Source: Vallitalea okinawensis (lineage in GTDB: Bacteria > Bacillota > Clostridia > Lachnospirales > PQDH01). From it: a stretch of 64,000 nt of DNA. Each line of letters opens with the position of its first letter. The first letter of the stretch is position 1. Shown here piece by piece: positions 44,010 through 52,702 of the stretch. The DNA is taken from positions 124,001 to 188,000 of the forward strand of contig NZ_PQDH01000008.1 of NCBI RefSeq assembly GCF_002964605.1, given 5' to 3'. The notes below the pieces were generated by a model. The model was not told where the DNA came from, made no database searches, and saw only the letters and a list, made by a program, of their open reading frames with translations. A program made the translations under genes and the position numbers.

Positions 44010-44900
44010 CTAATTGCCTTTTTCTTCAACATATCTAAGGATATAATAAGGGTTAATCCAATATTCTTCATCTGTAATATTTCTTAACATAATACCGAGA
44101 TGTAAGTGGACCGGAAACTGGCCTGTAGTACCTGGAACTGGGCTATAACCGGTATCACCCATGTAACCTAAAATTTCCCCAGCTTCAATTTTTTGCCCAA
44201 CTTCCATATCCTCTCGATAACTGTCTAAATGAGCGTAGTAAAAATAATTCCCACTAGGGCTATTAATACCTATTCGCCATCCGCCTTTTTCATTCCAACC
44301 CATATTGGCAACTGTACCATCTGTTATACTTAATATTTCTAGTCTTCCTCGTTGATTTTTAGTATCCATAATATCTGTTCCTAAATGAAGTCGATTACCA
44401 CCATAGGTCCTATCTGCGCCATAAGAATCCTCATAATAAAATTCTTCTTGATTGCCTTTGACTGGGAAACATTTCACATCTGCTAAAGCTTGCTCAAGTA
44501 TCTCCCCTTGCTCACTATAGATTTTTTCTATTTTCATTTTATCATACCAATGTAGGCTTTTAATGAAGGCATTGATATCTTCTATGTTATAGCCCTTTAA
44601 ATTATAGTCCTTATTAGCATAATAAGCTGCTAAATAACTATAATAATCAACGTCTTCTATTTGTCCATAGTTTTCAAAATATGTAATGACATTTCTATTA
44701 ATATAAAAGTACTTAAATTCCTCATAGGGCATTAAAATCTTATCATAGTTCTTAATAAAAATAAATGATAAAACGAAAAATAAAAGCAATAAAATTGCTT
44801 TTAGATTTAAAATCCTTGTCTTTTTTCTTCGTCGTTGATATTTCTGTTTTCTAAATGCTGCTTGCCTCCTACTTTTTCTTAATCGCCTAGATCTATTCAA
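44010..44900 (-). CDS. Membrane-anchored M23 (LytM) family peptidase
   Basis: The 296-residue product has a very basic cytoplasmic N-terminus (RSRRLRKSRRQAAFRKQ), one membrane helix near residues 33-51, a linker, and a C-terminal M23 domain. The zinc ligands are visible in RLHLGTDIMD (HxxxD) and PVHLHLGIM (HxH), with YAHLDSYREDMEVGQKI between them. All key residues are kept, so it should be an active peptidoglycan endopeptidase outside the membrane. The start is a TTG after GGGTGA, and that start region lies in an inverted repeat that may limit translation. Confidence 0.9.
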   Translation of the reverse strand: MNRSRRLRKSRRQAAFRKQKYQRRRKKTRILNLKAILLLLFFVLSFIFIKNYDKILMPYEEFKYFYINRNVITYFENYGQIEDVDYYSYLAAYYANKDYNLKGYNIEDINAFIKSLHWYDKMKIEKIYSEQGEILEQALADVKCFPVKGNQEEFYYEDSYGADRTYGGNRLHLGTDIMDTKNQRGRLEILSITDGTVANMGWNEKGGWRIGINSPSGNYFYYAHLDSYREDMEVGQKIEAGEILGYMGDTGYSPVPGTTGQFPVHLHLGIMLRNITDEEYWINPYYILRYVEEKGN

Positions 44901-44966
44901 ATCATCACCCGTTCTATTATCCCTAACTGTATGACTCTATACATTTTATTATCTTAGTGATGATTT
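44899..44966 (-). promoter_or_regulatory. Inverted repeat that can cover the ribosome site and start of the M23 gene
   Basis: On the minus strand AAATCATCAC (44966-44957) is perfectly complementary to GTGATGATTT (44908-44899). The second arm contains most of the GGGTGATGAT ribosome site and the first two bases of the TTG start. The 48-base loop is long, so pairing strength is uncertain. Confidence 0.45.
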
Positions 44967-44977
44967 TATACCTCTCT

Positions 44978-45256
44978 CTATCTCCTCTTACTTAATTCCT
45001 TATCAATATCATTCCAGTCAATACCAAGTTCTACTAATAAAACTGTGATATGATACATTAAGTCTGCGACTTCATAAACAACTTCAGAAGACTCATTATT
45101 TTTTGATGCAATGATTACTTCTGCACTTTCTTCACCAACTTTTTTCAGTATTTTATCAATTCCAGTATCAAGTAAATAATTCGTATAAGACCCTTCTTTT
45201 GGATTCTCTTTTCTATCATTAACTACCTTCATTAAATCTGATAATACATCTTTCAT
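44978..45256 (-). CDS. hisE: Phosphoribosyl-ATP pyrophosphatase
   Basis: HisE hydrolyses phosphoribosyl-ATP to phosphoribosyl-AMP, the second step of histidine synthesis. The 92-residue MazG-like helical protein has the metal-binding KVGEESAEVIIASKN and YEVADLMYHITVLL segments. Its ATG overlaps the hisI stop (ATGA). In many bacteria hisI and hisE are fused; here they are separate genes in coupled order. It is the last gene of the operon. Confidence 0.96.
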   Translation of the reverse strand: MKDVLSDLMKVVNDRKENPKEGSYTNYLLDTGIDKILKKVGEESAEVIIASKNNESSEVVYEVADLMYHITVLLVELGIDWNDIDKELSKRR

Positions 45257-45579
45257 TTATATATATCCACCTTCCTATAGAAACATGTTCTGTGATTGGT
45301 GTGACAAGCTGGACCGACTTGATCTATAAGAGCTAATAGACAATCATTATCACAATCGATTAAGAGTTCTATTAAGTCCTGGGTATGTCCTGATGTTTCA
45401 CCTTTTTTCCACAATCCTTTACGACTCCTTGAGAAAAAATAAAGATCTCCTGTACTTATAGTTTTTGCATAAGCCTCATCATTCATATAAGCTTGCATTA
45501 GTACCTCTTTGGTATCAAATTGTTGTACAATGACTGGAATCAATTGATTTTCTAAAAGCTTCAAATCCTTAAAATCCAC
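45253..45579 (-). CDS. hisI: Phosphoribosyl-AMP cyclohydrolase
   Basis: HisI opens the adenine ring of phosphoribosyl-AMP, the third step of the pathway. The 108-residue metalloenzyme shows LYFFSRSRKGLWKKGETSGH, the metal-site DCDNDCLLAL and the cysteine cluster in GPACHTNHRTCF. Start is GTG, six bases after AGGGTGTGA. It lies six bases after hisF and overlaps hisE by four bases. Confidence 0.96.
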   Translation of the reverse strand: MDFKDLKLLENQLIPVIVQQFDTKEVLMQAYMNDEAYAKTISTGDLYFFSRSRKGLWKKGETSGHTQDLIELLIDCDNDCLLALIDQVGPACHTNHRTCFYRKVDIYK

Positions 45580-45585
45580 TATTCA

Positions 45586-46341
45586 TCACACCCTAACTGG
45601 TATATTCTTCTTATTTAAGTAACTCTTCAACTCACCAATAGTCAGTTCTTTATAATGAAATAATGAAGCTGCTAAGGCTGCATCGGCTTTACCTTCTTTA
45701 AAAACATCTTCAAAATCTCTTAATGATCCAGCACCACCCGATGCGATAACAGGTATGGATAATTTTTCTGATATACACACCGTTAAATCTGTATCAAAAC
45801 CACTCTTTGTGCCGTCTTGGTCCATGCTTGTTAATAATATTTCTCCAGCTCCTAATCGTTGAACCTCTTTTGCCCACCATAATGCATCTATACCAGTATC
45901 TTCACGTCCACCTTTTATGTATACATTCCAGCTACTGTCATTCCTCTTTGCATCAATAGCAATAACAATACACTGCTTTCCAAACCTCTCACTTGCTTCT
46001 TTTATTAATGCTGGATTCTTAATAGCAGCAGTATTTAATGAAACTTTATCAGCTCCGCATAAAAGCGCTTTTCGGATTTGCTCTATTGAACTGATACCAC
46101 CTCCTACAGTCAATGGAATAAAAATCTCCTTAGCTGTCTTTTCAACAATATCATAAATGGTTTCTCGCTCTTCATAAGATGCCGTAATATCTAAGAAAAC
46201 TATTTCATCAGCCCCACAAGCATTATAATGTTTAGCAATCTCAACCGGATCTCCTGCATCTCTTAAATCCATAAAATTAACACCTTTTACAACTCTTCCA
46301 TTATTAACATCTAAACAAGGTATGATGCGTTTTGTAAGCAT
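45586..46341 (-). CDS. hisF: Imidazole glycerol phosphate synthase, cyclase subunit
   Basis: HisF uses ammonia from HisH to form imidazole glycerol phosphate and AICAR. The 251-residue TIM barrel begins [20 protein letters not shown] with the catalytic Asp near residue 11, and has the second catalytic Asp in [10 protein letters not shown] near 130. Phosphate-binding [10 protein letters not shown] and [11 protein letters not shown] are present. I chose the ATG at 46341, seven bases after AAGGTGG; the extra ten upstream codons are not conserved in HisF. Confidence 0.97.
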   Translation of the reverse strand: MLTKRIIPCLDVNNGRVVKGVNFMDLRDAGDPVEIAKHYNACGADEIVFLDITASYEERETIYDIVEKTAKEIFIPLTVGGGISSIEQIRKALLCGADKVSLNTAAIKNPALIKEASERFGKQCIVIAIDAKRNDSSWNVYIKGGREDTGIDALWWAKEVQRLGAGEILLTSMDQDGTKSGFDTDLTVCISEKLSIPVIASGGAGSLRDFEDVFKEGKADAALAASLFHYKELTIGELKSYLNKKNIPVRV

Positions 46342-46363
46342 TTCCTGACCACCTTCCTCACTT

Positions 46364-47092
46364 CTACTCATCCCCTTGATTGACTAAATCTAAAGCAACT
46401 TCTAAATCGATATGCCCAGTATAGAGAGCTTTACCTATAATCGCACCATCAATAGCAGCTTCTTTTAAGCTAATCAAATCAGCTACATTAGAAACTCCAC
46501 CAGAGGCAATTACTTTCATCTTGGTTTTATTCTTCAATGTAGTAATTTCTTTAATATTGGGACTGCTTAACATACCATCACGCTGAATATCAGTACAAAT
46601 GATAGTTTTAACACCTATTTTCTCCATGTCTCTGGCTAGTGAAAGGATGGGTACATTACTAATGTTCTTCCATCCGTCAATAGCTGTATAACCATTCACA
46701 CCATCAATACCAACAACTATCTTCTCTGGACCAAATAGACATAAAGCTTCTTTGACTAGTTTAGAATTCCTTAAAGCTACTGTTCCTAATATAACACGAC
46801 TTATCCCTACAGCTAATCGTTCTTCAATATCTCGGATGCTTCTAATCCCTCCGCCAAGTTGTACAGGTATTGTTACATTCTCCAGAATTTCTTCTATTGC
46901 TTTTCTATTACTAAACCTTCCATCTAAAGCGCCATCTAAATCCACTACATGAAGATATTTAGCTCCTTTTTCCTGCCATTCTTTTGCTGCTTTATAAGGC
47001 TCTAAGTGGTAGATTGTCTGATTATTAAAATCTCCTTGTCTTAGACGAACACATTTGCCATCTTTGATATCAATTGCCGGATAAAGAATCAT
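46364..47092 (-). CDS. hisA: ProFAR isomerase
   Basis: HisA isomerises ProFAR to PRFAR, the fourth step. The 242-residue half-barrel repeat protein has the N-terminal [19 protein letters not shown] with the catalytic Asp, [10 protein letters not shown], and the second Asp in [11 protein letters not shown], followed by [19 protein letters not shown] precedes the ATG, which overlaps the hisH stop by four bases. The lack of a TrpF-type change suggests a dedicated HisA. Confidence 0.97.
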   Translation of the reverse strand: MILYPAIDIKDGKCVRLRQGDFNNQTIYHLEPYKAAKEWQEKGAKYLHVVDLDGALDGRFSNRKAIEEILENVTIPVQLGGGIRSIRDIEERLAVGISRVILGTVALRNSKLVKEALCLFGPEKIVVGIDGVNGYTAIDGWKNISNVPILSLARDMEKIGVKTIICTDIQRDGMLSSPNIKEITTLKNKTKMKVIASGGVSNVADLISLKEAAIDGAIIGKALYTGHIDLEVALDLVNQGDE

Positions 47093-47697
47093 AGTTGCTC
47101 ACCTCCAATAATTGCAAAATTTCTTAAAATAGTTAAACCTTCTTCACCGCTCTTTTCAGGATGAAACTGTAACCCATACACTCTTCCCTTTTGAATCCCA
47201 ACAGTTTTATGACCTCCATAATTAACAGTTGCTATGACATTTTTGGGCGGAGTGGAAACATAATAAGAGTGTACAAAATAAACATAAGGCTGTTTCAGAT
47301 CACCCCATATAGGTGAATCGTCTATTAAACTAAGCTGATTCCATCCCATGTGGGGAACCTTCTCTACTCCCTCAATTGGAAGGACTTCACCATCGATGAT
47401 GCCTAATCCTTTATGTTCGCCATCTTCTAAGGACTTCTCTACTAAGAGTTGCATCCCTAAACATATTCCAAGCAAAGGTTTATTTTCTTTGACTGCACCT
47501 ACAATAAAATCATCTAGCTCATATTGCTTAATCTGTCTCATTGCATCCTTGAATGCCCCTACTCCAGGTAAAATAAGACTGTCAGCTTTTTTTAGCTCAT
47601 TAAAATCATTGCTAATAAAACTCCTAACACCTATGAAATTCAGTGAATTGGTAACACTTTTCAAATTACCCATCCCATAATCAATTATTCCTATCAT
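47089..47697 (-). CDS. hisH: Imidazole glycerol phosphate synthase, glutamine amidotransferase subunit
   Basis: HisH hydrolyses glutamine and channels ammonia to HisF. The 202-residue class I amidotransferase contains IIDYGMGNLKSV, the oxyanion region LPGVGAF, the nucleophile cysteine in LLGICLGMQLL near residue 80, and the His-Glu pair in GLQFHPEKSGEEGL near the C-terminus. It overlaps hisB by the bases ATGA and hisA likewise, showing tight coupling. Confidence 0.97.
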   Translation of the reverse strand: MIGIIDYGMGNLKSVTNSLNFIGVRSFISNDFNELKKADSLILPGVGAFKDAMRQIKQYELDDFIVGAVKENKPLLGICLGMQLLVEKSLEDGEHKGLGIIDGEVLPIEGVEKVPHMGWNQLSLIDDSPIWGDLKQPYVYFVHSYYVSTPPKNVIATVNYGGHKTVGIQKGRVYGLQFHPEKSGEEGLTILRNFAIIGGEQL

Positions 47698-48293
47698 CCT
47701 ATCCCCTCCAAAACACCTTTGGTCGATAGTGTACCTTTTATTCTGTCATCGAACTGTATCGCATTAGAAAGTGCCTTAGCAAAGGCTTTAAACATTCCTT
47801 CAACCATATGATGATTGTTTATACCTTCGAACATATGGAAGTGTAAATTCATACCTGAATGTGTAGCAATTGCTCTAAAAAATTCATCCACCATTTCTAA
47901 GTCCATGCCACCGACACACTCTTTTGTAAAGACTACATTACTACAATAATAAGGGCGTCCAGATAAATCGATTGCACAGCTCATAAGAACTTCATCCATT
48001 GGTATCATAGAAGAACCGTAACGTACTATACCTTCACAACTACCCAAAGCTTTGCTAATAGCTTTACCAATAACTATACCAACATCCTCAATTGTGTGGT
48101 GACAATCTACCTCTAAATCACCTTTAACTTCAAGAATTAACTGCATAAACCCATGCCTAGCTACCTGCTCTAACATGTGATCAAAAAAGCCAATACCTGT
48201 TTTAATCTTTGATGCTTCATAGGTCTCAAGAGTTAGTTGACATCTAATCTTTGTTTCATTGGTTTCTCGTTCCACATAACTTTGTCGTATCAT
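47694..48293 (-). CDS. hisB: Imidazoleglycerol-phosphate dehydratase
   Basis: This monofunctional HisB dehydrates imidazole glycerol phosphate. The 199 residues have the manganese-binding GFFDHMLEQVARHG, DCHHTIEDVGIVIGKA and the later INNHHMVEGMFKAF. There is no histidinol-phosphatase domain as in enteric HisB. The ATG lies eight bases after AGGAGG, which itself is inside hisC, so the gene overlaps hisC by 38 bases. A GTG six codons later has no ribosome site. Confidence 0.96.
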   Translation of the reverse strand: MIRQSYVERETNETKIRCQLTLETYEASKIKTGIGFFDHMLEQVARHGFMQLILEVKGDLEVDCHHTIEDVGIVIGKAISKALGSCEGIVRYGSSMIPMDEVLMSCAIDLSGRPYYCSNVVFTKECVGGMDLEMVDEFFRAIATHSGMNLHFHMFEGINNHHMVEGMFKAFAKALSNAIQFDDRIKGTLSTKGVLEGIG

Positions 48294-49338
48294 CCATTCC
48301 CCCTCCTAATTCCATCAGTTTCTTGAGTAATACTTCATTTTCATCTTTTGTGCCAATGGTTATGCGATAATATCCCTTAATGTTATCAATGGTCTTAATC
48401 AAAAGACCATGTTCTTTTAAATACCCATGTAAGTCATAATCTTTGGTTATAACAAAGAGAAAATTTGCCTTGGATTCAATAACTTTTAATCCTCTTATAT
48501 CTTTAATCTTCTCGTAAAGCTGGTTACGTTCACTAATGATTTCTGCAACATTGTTATCAATAAATTGTTTTTTCCTCAATAGAATTGAAGCTAATTGTTC
48601 ACTGAGGGTACTAAGGTTATAAGGCGGCTTAGCTTTTTCTATATCATTGATTAATTCTTCATGAGCTACTCCATAACCTACACGTATACCAGCTAATCCA
48701 AATCCTTTAGAAAATGTCCTCAAGACAAGAAGATTTTTATATTTATTTGTATACCTAATAGCTGAAAAGTTCATGAACTCACCATAGGCTTCATCCATTA
48801 TCACGAGACATTTTACAGATTCCATTATTGTAATAAAATCTTCTTCCGAAAATGTTGTACCTGTAGGATTATTTGGTGAACATAAAATGAGAACTTTAGG
48901 ATTAACTTTATTCATAAACTCAATTATTTTGTTAGCATTATATTGAAAACTATCATCTAACGCAAATTCTATTGGTTGGCCATGATTTAATTTTGTACTC
49001 AACTTATACATGCTAAAAGACGGATTTGGAAACATAACCTTTTCACCTGGTTTAATACAAAGCCTCAAAGTAAAATCAATGATCTGGTCTGAGCCAACAC
49101 CGATAATAAATTGATCCACATTCAGATGATAGTTTTTCGCCAATTCAGCCTTCAGTTCATTACAATCTGTATCTGGATAGCGGTTATAAGCATTATGATC
49201 CCTGCACCAAGATAAAAATTTTTCATGAACCTCATCTGGAAGCGGAAAGGGACTTTCATTAGCATCCAATTTAATGGCATCTATATCATCAACATGATAC
49301 CCTTTGAATCCTACTAAATCATCTCGAATGATTTTCAT
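48256..49338 (-). CDS. hisC: Histidinol-phosphate aminotransferase
   Basis: HisC is a PLP enzyme that converts imidazole acetol phosphate to histidinol phosphate. The 360-residue fold-type I transferase has KLDANESPFPLP, SPNNPTGTTF, IMDEAYGEF, the PLP lysine in LRTFSKGFGLAGIRVGYG near residue 217, and a C-terminal YYRITIGTKDENE. GAGGT lies six bases before the ATG. The 3' end overlaps hisB in another frame. Confidence 0.96.
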   Translation of the reverse strand: MKIIRDDLVGFKGYHVDDIDAIKLDANESPFPLPDEVHEKFLSWCRDHNAYNRYPDTDCNELKAELAKNYHLNVDQFIIGVGSDQIIDFTLRLCIKPGEKVMFPNPSFSMYKLSTKLNHGQPIEFALDDSFQYNANKIIEFMNKVNPKVLILCSPNNPTGTTFSEEDFITIMESVKCLVIMDEAYGEFMNFSAIRYTNKYKNLLVLRTFSKGFGLAGIRVGYGVAHEELINDIEKAKPPYNLSTLSEQLASILLRKKQFIDNNVAEIISERNQLYEKIKDIRGLKVIESKANFLFVITKDYDLHGYLKEHGLLIKTIDNIKGYYRITIGTKDENEVLLKKLMELGGGMDDTTKLCGTRNQ

Positions 49339-49339
49339 T

Positions 49340-50608
49340 TCAAAACCTCACTTTCACTGCATTAGCATGGGCAGTTAGCCCTTCTTCTTCAGCAATGTGT
49401 AAAATATCATCTTTTAACCTCATTAAATCTTCTCTAGCAAACGCTATTAAACTACTTCTTTTAATAAAATCGCCTACACCTAATGGTGAAAAGTACTTCG
49501 CTGTACCATTTGTAGGTAGAACATGATTAGGTCCAGCCATGTAATCCCCTAAAGGCTCAGGTGAGTATTCCCCCAGAAAGATAGCTCCAGCATTCTTAAT
49601 GAGAGGAAGATAATTCATGGGGTGCTTCAAGCATAATTCAAGATGCTCTGGTGCTATCATATTACTGATTGCTATGGCTTCTTTTATATCACTTACAACA
49701 TAGATGACACCATTGCTTTCTAATGATTTTCTGATTATATCAGCTCTGGAAAGCCTCTTCATTTGCAAATCTATCTCATCAAGAACACTTTTTGCTAAAT
49801 TCATAGATGTTGTGACTAAAATAGATTGGGCTAGCTCATCATGTTCAGCTTGAGATAGTAGATCTGCAGCTACAAATCGAGGCTCACTTGTTTCATCTGC
49901 AATAACAAGAATTTCACTTGGTCCTGCCACAGAATCGATACCAACATCACCAAATACTTGCTTTTTTGCAAGTGCAACATATATATTGCCAGGTCCAACG
50001 ATCTTATTAACGGGTTTAATTGTTCTAGTACCATAAGCTAGGGCAGCAATGGCTTGAGCTCCTCCTACTTTAAAAATCTTATCAATTCCTGCTTCTCGTG
50101 CTGCTACAAGAATAAGAGGATGTATGCTACCATCAGGATTAGGAGGCGTCACCATTGTAATATCTTCAACTCCAGCAATCTTAGCAGGTAATGCATTCAT
50201 TAATACCGAGGAAGGATAGGCAGCTTTACCACCTGGAACATATAAACCAACTTTCTCAATAGGTGTTATTAATTGTCCCATCATAGAAGCTTTATCTCTA
50301 TCAAACCAACTATAAACCTTTTGTTTCTGATGGTAACTGCTTATTCTTTCTTTAGCTTTTTTTAAAGCTTGGATCACTCTCTCTGAAACTAATGTGTATG
50401 CACGATTAAATTCTTCTTCTGTAACTTGTAATGACTCACTCAATAATTCAATACCATCATATTTTTTTGTGAATTCCAAAAGTGCATCGTCACCATTCTT
50501 CTTTACTTCACATATAATATTTTTGACTTGCTCTTCATAATTGGTATAATCAGTCTCTTCTTTTTGATATGTAAACGTTTCTGTATTCTGTAGATTAACA
50601 ATTTCCAT
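49340..50608 (-). CDS. hisD: Histidinol dehydrogenase
   Basis: HisD oxidises histidinol twice to histidine using NAD. The 422-residue zinc enzyme has YVPGGKAAYPSSVLMNALPA, VGGAQAIAALAYGT, GPGNIYVALAKKQVFG, the SQAEHDELAQSI catalytic segment and NHVLPTNGTAKYFS near the end. I use the ATG at 50608; a TTG one codon upstream is also possible with the GAGGTG site. It ends one base before hisC begins. Confidence 0.97.
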   Translation of the reverse strand: MEIVNLQNTETFTYQKEETDYTNYEEQVKNIICEVKKNGDDALLEFTKKYDGIELLSESLQVTEEEFNRAYTLVSERVIQALKKAKERISSYHQKQKVYSWFDRDKASMMGQLITPIEKVGLYVPGGKAAYPSSVLMNALPAKIAGVEDITMVTPPNPDGSIHPLILVAAREAGIDKIFKVGGAQAIAALAYGTRTIKPVNKIVGPGNIYVALAKKQVFGDVGIDSVAGPSEILVIADETSEPRFVAADLLSQAEHDELAQSILVTTSMNLAKSVLDEIDLQMKRLSRADIIRKSLESNGVIYVVSDIKEAIAISNMIAPEHLELCLKHPMNYLPLIKNAGAIFLGEYSPEPLGDYMAGPNHVLPTNGTAKYFSPLGVGDFIKRSSLIAFAREDLMRLKDDILHIAEEEGLTAHANAVKVRF

Positions 50609-50659
50609 CAAATTTATTCACCTCGCTCTAAAAATATTGGATTAGCATCTAATAAAAAA

Positions 50660-51295
50660 CTACTTAAGTAGGATGGCTTTTTTTAAATGCTCTATTAGGT
50701 AACTAATTTGGTTACTTTTCATTTTGTAACTCACTCGATTGGCAACTAATCTAGCCGAAAGCGAACAGATGGTTTCATAGATTTCTAAACCATTTTCCTT
50801 CAATGTCGTACCGGTTTCAACAATATCAACAATGACATCTGATAAGCCTATTATTGGGGCTAGTTCTACAGAACCATGTAGCTTAATGATTTCTACAGGT
50901 TGATTCTTTTGATGTAAATAATAGTCCGTTGCAATAACAGGGTACTTCGTCGCTACTTTTATTCTTTGATTTTCTTTTTGGTCTATTCCTTGCATACCTG
51001 CTACTACCATATGGCACTTTCCGAAACCTAGATCTAGTATTTCATATAGATTTCTTTTTTCTTCCAGTAAGGTATCCTTCCCAACCACTCCTATATCAGC
51101 AACACCATAGTCAACATAAGTTGGAACATCACTAGCTTTTGATAAAAAATACTTGACCTTAAGTTCTTCATTTGTGAAGATTAGTTTTCGACTATCATCT
51201 TCTGACTTTTTTAGAGGTATACCTGCCTCATCAAATAAATTTAATGTTTTTTTAGCCAATCTTCCTTTCGCCATAGCTATTGTTAAATATTCCAT
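50660..51295 (-). CDS. hisG: ATP phosphoribosyltransferase, short form
   Basis: HisG joins ATP and PRPP, the committed step. The 211-residue enzyme is the short form, which lacks the C-terminal regulatory domain and needs HisZ. Motifs are TIAMAKGRLAKKTLNLFDEA, VDYGVADIGVVGKDTL and DVIVDIVETGTTLKENGLEI. GGAGAG lies six bases before the ATG. hisZ lies 11 bases upstream, which fits the obligate HisGZ complex and feedback by histidine. Confidence 0.97.
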   Translation of the reverse strand: MEYLTIAMAKGRLAKKTLNLFDEAGIPLKKSEDDSRKLIFTNEELKVKYFLSKASDVPTYVDYGVADIGVVGKDTLLEEKRNLYEILDLGFGKCHMVVAGMQGIDQKENQRIKVATKYPVIATDYYLHQKNQPVEIIKLHGSVELAPIIGLSDVIVDIVETGTTLKENGLEIYETICSLSARLVANRVSYKMKSNQISYLIEHLKKAILLK

Positions 51296-51306
51296 CGCAC
51301 TCTCTC

Positions 51307-52509
51307 CTAATTCAATTCTTTTAACAAAGCATCTATTGTTTCTTCATTCTCAATGTAATGAGCTATACCTTTCTTAAGACATAGTTCTTCGTAATACATG
51401 CTGTCTTCTTGTTTACTTCTTAAATCAATACTTTTTCCTAATCGTTTTAAACTGCGACTTAGCAAATTGGCTTTATAAAAAGTATTTTGATCATAACAGA
51501 TCATGTAATCACATCTAGTATCACACGGATTTAGATTTTGAGTATCCATCGCATTGACTAATTCATCTATATTGATACCAAAGCCAATAGCTGGTTGCGA
51601 GTTTGCAAATTGATTTAATAATTCATCATATCTACCACCTAATAAAATCGCATTACCAGTTCCATATGTTACTCCTCTAAAAAGGACACCTGTATAATAA
51701 TCAAGACGTTTTACCATACTCAAATCAAATGCTATGTACTTTTCATATCCTAATTGACGAATCATATGATATATTTTGCTCAACCGTTGAAGAGCATCAA
51801 GGGCCTTTTCATTATTTGTTAAGTCTTGAATCTCATTGATTATTTCTAGACCACCAAATAGTTGAGGTAACTTAAGAAATATTTTTTTTAAATCTTTTGA
51901 TATAGGAATGTTTGAGAATACCTCTTCAATAGCAAAATAATTTTTGCTATCAATGAGTTTTTGTAATTGGATGCCCATATCTTCTTCAATATCGCCTTCT
52001 TCTAATAATCCTTTGAAAAAATTAACTTCACCTATATCAATCTGAAAATCTTCTAAACCGCATTCCAAAAGTGATTCTATAGCTAATAAAATCAATTGAA
52101 CATCTACTTCTAATGATTGATCCCCTACCCATTCAACCCCAGCTTGTGTCATTTCATTAGCTTTTCCAGTAAAGCTATTCTGATAGCGAAAGGTTTGCCC
52201 AATGCTATATACCTTAACTTCATCCTCTTTCCTAAGATGACTAACTGCTCTTGCAATTGCCGGTGTGAAGTCTGGTTTTAGAACTAAAACATTTCCTTTT
52301 CTATCTAATACTTTATACATGTCATTTGATACAAGATGAGCTCTCTCATCTGAGTAAACTTCAATAAATTCTAACGTTGGGGTTTCTATTGGCTCAAAAC
52401 CATTTTGAAGAAATACATTCTCAAGGGATTTCACTACAGCTTTTTTATTCATTAAACCATGCCCCACAAAGTCTTTGACACCCTCAGGTGTATGAAATTT
52501 TCGATTCAT
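51307..52509 (-). CDS. hisZ: ATP phosphoribosyltransferase regulatory subunit HisZ
   Basis: HisZ is a histidyl-tRNA-synthetase paralogue that activates short HisG and gives histidine feedback. The 400-residue product has the class II synthetase motifs FHTPEGVKDF, LVLKPDFTPAIARAV, FRYQNSFTGKANEMTQAGVE and GGRYDELLNQF, but lacks the tRNA-binding C-terminal domain of true HisRS. Start ATG at 52509 is seven bases after GGGTGA. It is the first gene of the his operon, 49 bases downstream of a strong promoter. Confidence 0.94.
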   Translation of the reverse strand: MNRKFHTPEGVKDFVGHGLMNKKAVVKSLENVFLQNGFEPIETPTLEFIEVYSDERAHLVSNDMYKVLDRKGNVLVLKPDFTPAIARAVSHLRKEDEVKVYSIGQTFRYQNSFTGKANEMTQAGVEWVGDQSLEVDVQLILLAIESLLECGLEDFQIDIGEVNFFKGLLEEGDIEEDMGIQLQKLIDSKNYFAIEEVFSNIPISKDLKKIFLKLPQLFGGLEIINEIQDLTNNEKALDALQRLSKIYHMIRQLGYEKYIAFDLSMVKRLDYYTGVLFRGVTYGTGNAILLGGRYDELLNQFANSQPAIGFGINIDELVNAMDTQNLNPCDTRCDYMICYDQNTFYKANLLSRSLKRLGKSIDLRSKQEDSMYYEELCLKKGIAHYIENEETIDALLKELN

Positions 52510-52557
52510 TATTATATCACCCACTTCATTATGATAAAGCGCTAAAGCATTTCATTT

Positions 52558-52587
52558 ATTATATGCTACAAATCTATCTGACGTCAA
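52558..52587 (-). promoter_or_regulatory. Sigma-A promoter of the his operon
   Basis: TTGACG (52587-52582) and a perfect TATAAT (52563-52558) are separated by 18 bases. Transcription would begin near 52551, leaving a leader of about 40 bases before hisZ. This is too short for a T-box or a classic attenuator, so leader-based control of histidine synthesis is not seen. Confidence 0.8.
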
Positions 52588-52702
52588 TAGATATTTTTCT
52601 TTTTATTGAAGTTTTTTCTTTTTGTTGTTATTATAAAAGAGTTGTCATATGCCTTTAGAAACATATTAATTAATAAAATGATCTAGGAAAGGAGATAATG
52701 CG

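Noticed and set aside
52510-52702. T-box or attenuator upstream of the his operon
   Set aside because: The predicted leader is only about 40 bases and has no T-box core, specifier stem or terminator.
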